DNA from: an uncultured Pseudoflavonifractor sp.
Lineage (GTDB): Bacteria > Bacillota > Clostridia > Oscillospirales > Oscillospiraceae
Assembly: GCA_947565875.1 (NCBI GenBank)
Contig: CANOHR010000025.1
Coordinates: 1 to 10,105, forward strand
DNA: 10,105 bases
Direction: 5' to 3'
The notes below the pieces were generated by a model. It did no database searches. It saw only the letters and a list, made by a program, of their open reading frames with translations, and was not told the DNA's origin. Within the stretch, counting starts at the first letter, position 1; each line of letters opens with the position of its first letter. Of the stretch, positions 8,282 through 10,105 are shown one piece after another. Both the position numbers and the translations under genes were made by a program.

Positions 8282-9418
8282 TCAGAACAGCAGGGACTTC
8301 CTCTCGCAGATATGCCTCACAAGCTTTGCCAGAGCGTCTACCTCTTCCTTTGTACTCTCCGGTCCAAAGGAGACCCGGACCGCTCCGTATTGGACCTTGG
8401 GGGGAATGGGCATAGCGGCAAACACATGGCTGGGCTTGCCCCGGTGGCAGGCGGAGCCGGAGGAGATACAGACCCCCTGGCTGCCCAGAGCCTCCACCAG
8501 GGACTGGCCGGAGAAGTCGGGCAGGGAGAGAGCCAGGATGTGGGGAGCGTCCCCACGGCTGAGGAGGGTGACGCCATCCACGGAGGAGAAAATGTCGGCG
8601 GCATAATCCTTCACCGTCCGGATCCTTTCGGCAAAGCCGGGCTCCCAGGCCTTCACCGCGGCGGCAAAGGCGGCGATCTGGGCGGTGGCCTCAGTGCCGG
8701 GGCGAAGACCTTGTTCCTGTCCGCCTCCCAGCAGAAGGGGCTTCATTTTGGAGATAAGTTCCTTTTTGATATAGAGGGCGCCTACTCCCTTGGGCGCTCG
8801 GACCTTGTGGCCGCAGACAGTTACCAGATCGGCCCCCAGTTCTTTAGGGGAGAAGGGGACCTTTAAAAAGCCCTGGACCGCGTCGGTATGAAGAAGGGCC
8901 GGGGCCCCCGCAGCCTGAATGGCGTCGGCGGCGGCCCGGACGGGGAGAATGGTTCCCACCTCGTTGTTGACCAGCATCATAGATACCAAAATGGTATCGG
9001 GTCGGATGGCTGCCTTCACCACCTCGGGGGGGATATTGCCCTGGTTGTCAGGCTTCAGAAAGGTGACCTCAAAGTCCTCCATCTTCAGCCTTTTCATAGG
9101 CTCCAGCACGGCAGAGTGTTCTATAGCAGTGGTGACGATGTGATTGCCCTTTTTCCGATTAAGCTCAACGGCGGCGTTGACGGCCCAGTTATCTCCCTCG
9201 GTGCCGCAGGAGGTAAAAAACAGTTCCTCGGGAAGACAGTTCAGAGCCCCGGCAATGACGGCCCTGTCCGCCGTCAGCCGCCGGGCGGCGTTCTTTCCAA
9301 GGGAATAGAGGGAAGAGGGATTGCCAAAGCCCTCCGTCATGACCTCCAAAGCCGCCTGAGCAGCCTCCGGGCAGACGGGGGTGGTGGCGGCGTGGTCCAG
9401 ATAGATAGGCGTGGACAT
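8282..9418 (-). CDS. Cysteine desulfurase (NifS/IscS-like, PLP-dependent)
   Basis: Removes sulfur from L-cysteine to give alanine and an enzyme persulfide, for Fe-S clusters, thiolated tRNA or cofactors. The 378-residue product has the fold-type I aminotransferase signatures: YLDHAATTPV (6-15), TSCGTEGDNWA (69-79), EHSAV with His101, NNEVGT (151-156), HTDAVQ with Asp179, GHK with the PLP Lys205, RPGTE (239-243), and the mobile loop SSGSACHRGKPSHV with persulfide Cys324. All key residues are present. It is shorter than classical IscS (about 400), like the stand-alone NifS-type enzymes of Clostridia. No iscU, iscR or thiI is in the window, so the sulfur acceptor is unknown. ATG 9418 follows AAGGAGG (9425-9431) by 6 nt and a good promoter, so it probably starts its own transcription unit. 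Confidence 0.95.
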   Translation of the reverse strand: MSTPIYLDHAATTPVCPEAAQAALEVMTEGFGNPSSLYSLGKNAARRLTADRAVIAGALNCLPEELFFTSCGTEGDNWAVNAAVELNRKKGNHIVTTAIEHSAVLEPMKRLKMEDFEVTFLKPDNQGNIPPEVVKAAIRPDTILVSMMLVNNEVGTILPVRAAADAIQAAGAPALLHTDAVQGFLKVPFSPKELGADLVTVCGHKVRAPKGVGALYIKKELISKMKPLLLGGGQEQGLRPGTEATAQIAAFAAAVKAWEPGFAERIRTVKDYAADIFSSVDGVTLLSRGDAPHILALSLPDFSGQSLVEALGSQGVCISSGSACHRGKPSHVFAAMPIPPKVQYGAVRVSFGPESTKEEVDALAKLVRHICERKSLLF

Positions 9419-9459
9419 GGGATCCCTCCTTACACAAGAAATGCTGCACAGTAATTGCC

Positions 9460-9488
9460 ATTGTAATGCGGAAAAGAGGGAAAGTCAA
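9460..9488 (-). promoter_or_regulatory. Predicted promoter of the cysteine desulfurase gene
   Basis: Minus strand TTGACT (9483-9488), 17-bp spacer, TACAAT (9460-9465): each box matches consensus at five of six positions. Expected start about 9453, leaving a leader of about 35 nt before ATG 9418. Confidence 0.75.
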
Positions 9489-9519
9489 GGAAGTAAAAAG
9501 TGAAAAACAAAAACGGGAA

Positions 9520-9539
9520 GGGGCCCCCCCCCCCCCCCC
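9520..9539. repeat. Homopolymer tract GGGG followed by 16 C
   Basis: Four G (9520-9523) then sixteen C (9524-9539). It lies 35 bp upstream of the -35 box of the desulfurase promoter and at the boundary between high-GC DNA on the left and low-GC DNA on the right. It could be a slippage-prone tract or an assembly artefact. Confidence 0.9.
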
Positions 9540-9703
9540 GCCGCTCACTGTGCTTATTTTGGTTCCATCAACGTTTGGTTAATCTTCTTGTTCGTGGCTT
9601 TCAAAATAGCAACTCGGGTACTTTTAGATTATCTGGACTCTACAATTTTCACGGCACTTTAATATTGGTTGAGACTGCATTTTTAACAGATTTCCTACAG
9701 TAA

Positions 9704-10105
9704 TTATTCTATATCTATCAAATATTCATTGTAGATATATATGGCATCTACATCAGTAACTACATTAGAAAATTTTTTGAAGCCAGTCACGGCACCACCG
9801 CGTGAAGCGTAATACCACCAGAGATCATCATGTTCAATGGAGTTGGGCTCACCAAGTTTTGCTTCTACATCCTCAAATGTAGAGCCGGGACAAATACCGC
9901 CATAAGTAATCCAGCGGTCGTTGGGATATTCAACATACATAGAAATGAGTTTTCCGTCTTTATATTTAGCGTACAGATGTTGACCAGAGTATAGATAGTC
10001 GGAGCCAGACATAACGGGTTGGCCTAACACTTTATCAATAGAAGATTTGCTCATGCCCAATTCTATGCCAAAACCCAAAGAAGAGTTGTATAGTTGGGAG
10101 CATTG
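9704..10105 (-). CDS. Hypothetical protein with two GI..G....LG.P motifs, 5' end outside window
   Basis: The frame is open from the window edge to the stop at 9704 (133 residues), with no convincing start: TTG 10078 and the ATG eight codons later lack a clear ribosome binding site, so the gene probably continues beyond 10105. Two equally long motifs are seen, GIELGMSKSSIDKVLGQP (13-30) and GICPGSTFEDVEAKLGEP (70-87), each followed by a Tyr-rich beta-like stretch (LYAKYKDGKLISMYVEYP; LWWYYASRGG). This pattern resembles small extracytoplasmic modules such as the BamE/SmpA-type or CAP-associated domains, by motif only. Local GC is about 40% against about 60% elsewhere, suggesting a different origin. 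Function not known. Confidence 0.65.
   Translation of the reverse strand, partial: QCSQLYNSSLGFGIELGMSKSSIDKVLGQPVMSGSDYLYSGQHLYAKYKDGKLISMYVEYPNDRWITYGGICPGSTFEDVEAKLGEPNSIEHDDLWWYYASRGGAVTGFKKFSNVVTDVDAIYIYNEYLIDIE

Noticed and set aside
9500..9703. A 67-codon plus-strand frame across the C16 tract
   Set aside because: It depends on the homopolymer length for its frame, has a Pro run from the C tract, no family resemblance and no clear binding site.

Overview
The window is about 60% GC (sampled lines) over its first 9.5 kb, with every recognisable gene on the minus strand, so transcription runs from high to low coordinates. The protein sequences and the CIRCE-controlled hrcA-grpE-dnaK-dnaJ order point to a Gram-positive anaerobe of the class Clostridia, probably an Oscillospiraceae-type gut bacterium (inference). 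DnaK lacks the roughly 25-residue insert that Gram-negative DnaK carries near residue 80, and ribosome binding sites are strong AGGAGG types.

Layout in order of transcription: (1) 10105-9704, the 3' part of a low-GC unknown gene whose product has two copies of a short GI..G..........LG.P motif; (2) 9703-9419, a spacer with an abrupt composition change, a run of 16 C and a good sigma-A-type promoter; (3) 9418-8282, a cysteine desulfurase; (4) 8281-8110, a spacer with three GTAGGG-headed palindromic elements; (5) 8109-6730, a MATE-family efflux transporter, followed by an intrinsic terminator; (6) 6631-1524, the class I heat-shock operon: promoter, CIRCE operator, hrcA, grpE, dnaK, dnaJ; (7) 1441-1397, the operon terminator, which appears to contain the -10 region of the next gene's promoter; (8) 1377-1, the 5' part of a PMT-type (GT39-like) membrane mannosyltransferase with an extra discoidin-like domain.

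The core is a self-contained stress module. HrcA binds CIRCE and represses its own operon, while GrpE, DnaK and DnaJ form the Hsp70 folding cycle. The flanking desulfurase, MATE pump and glycosyltransferase have no evident functional link to it.

No new multi-gene system is visible. The least ordinary features are intergenic: at least eight copies of a short element with a constant GTAGGG head and a variable but self-complementary body, mostly next to stop codons inside the operons, including a perfect 24-bp inverted pair between grpE and dnaK. Also worth a look are the promoter nested in a terminator and the GC break at the C16 tract.
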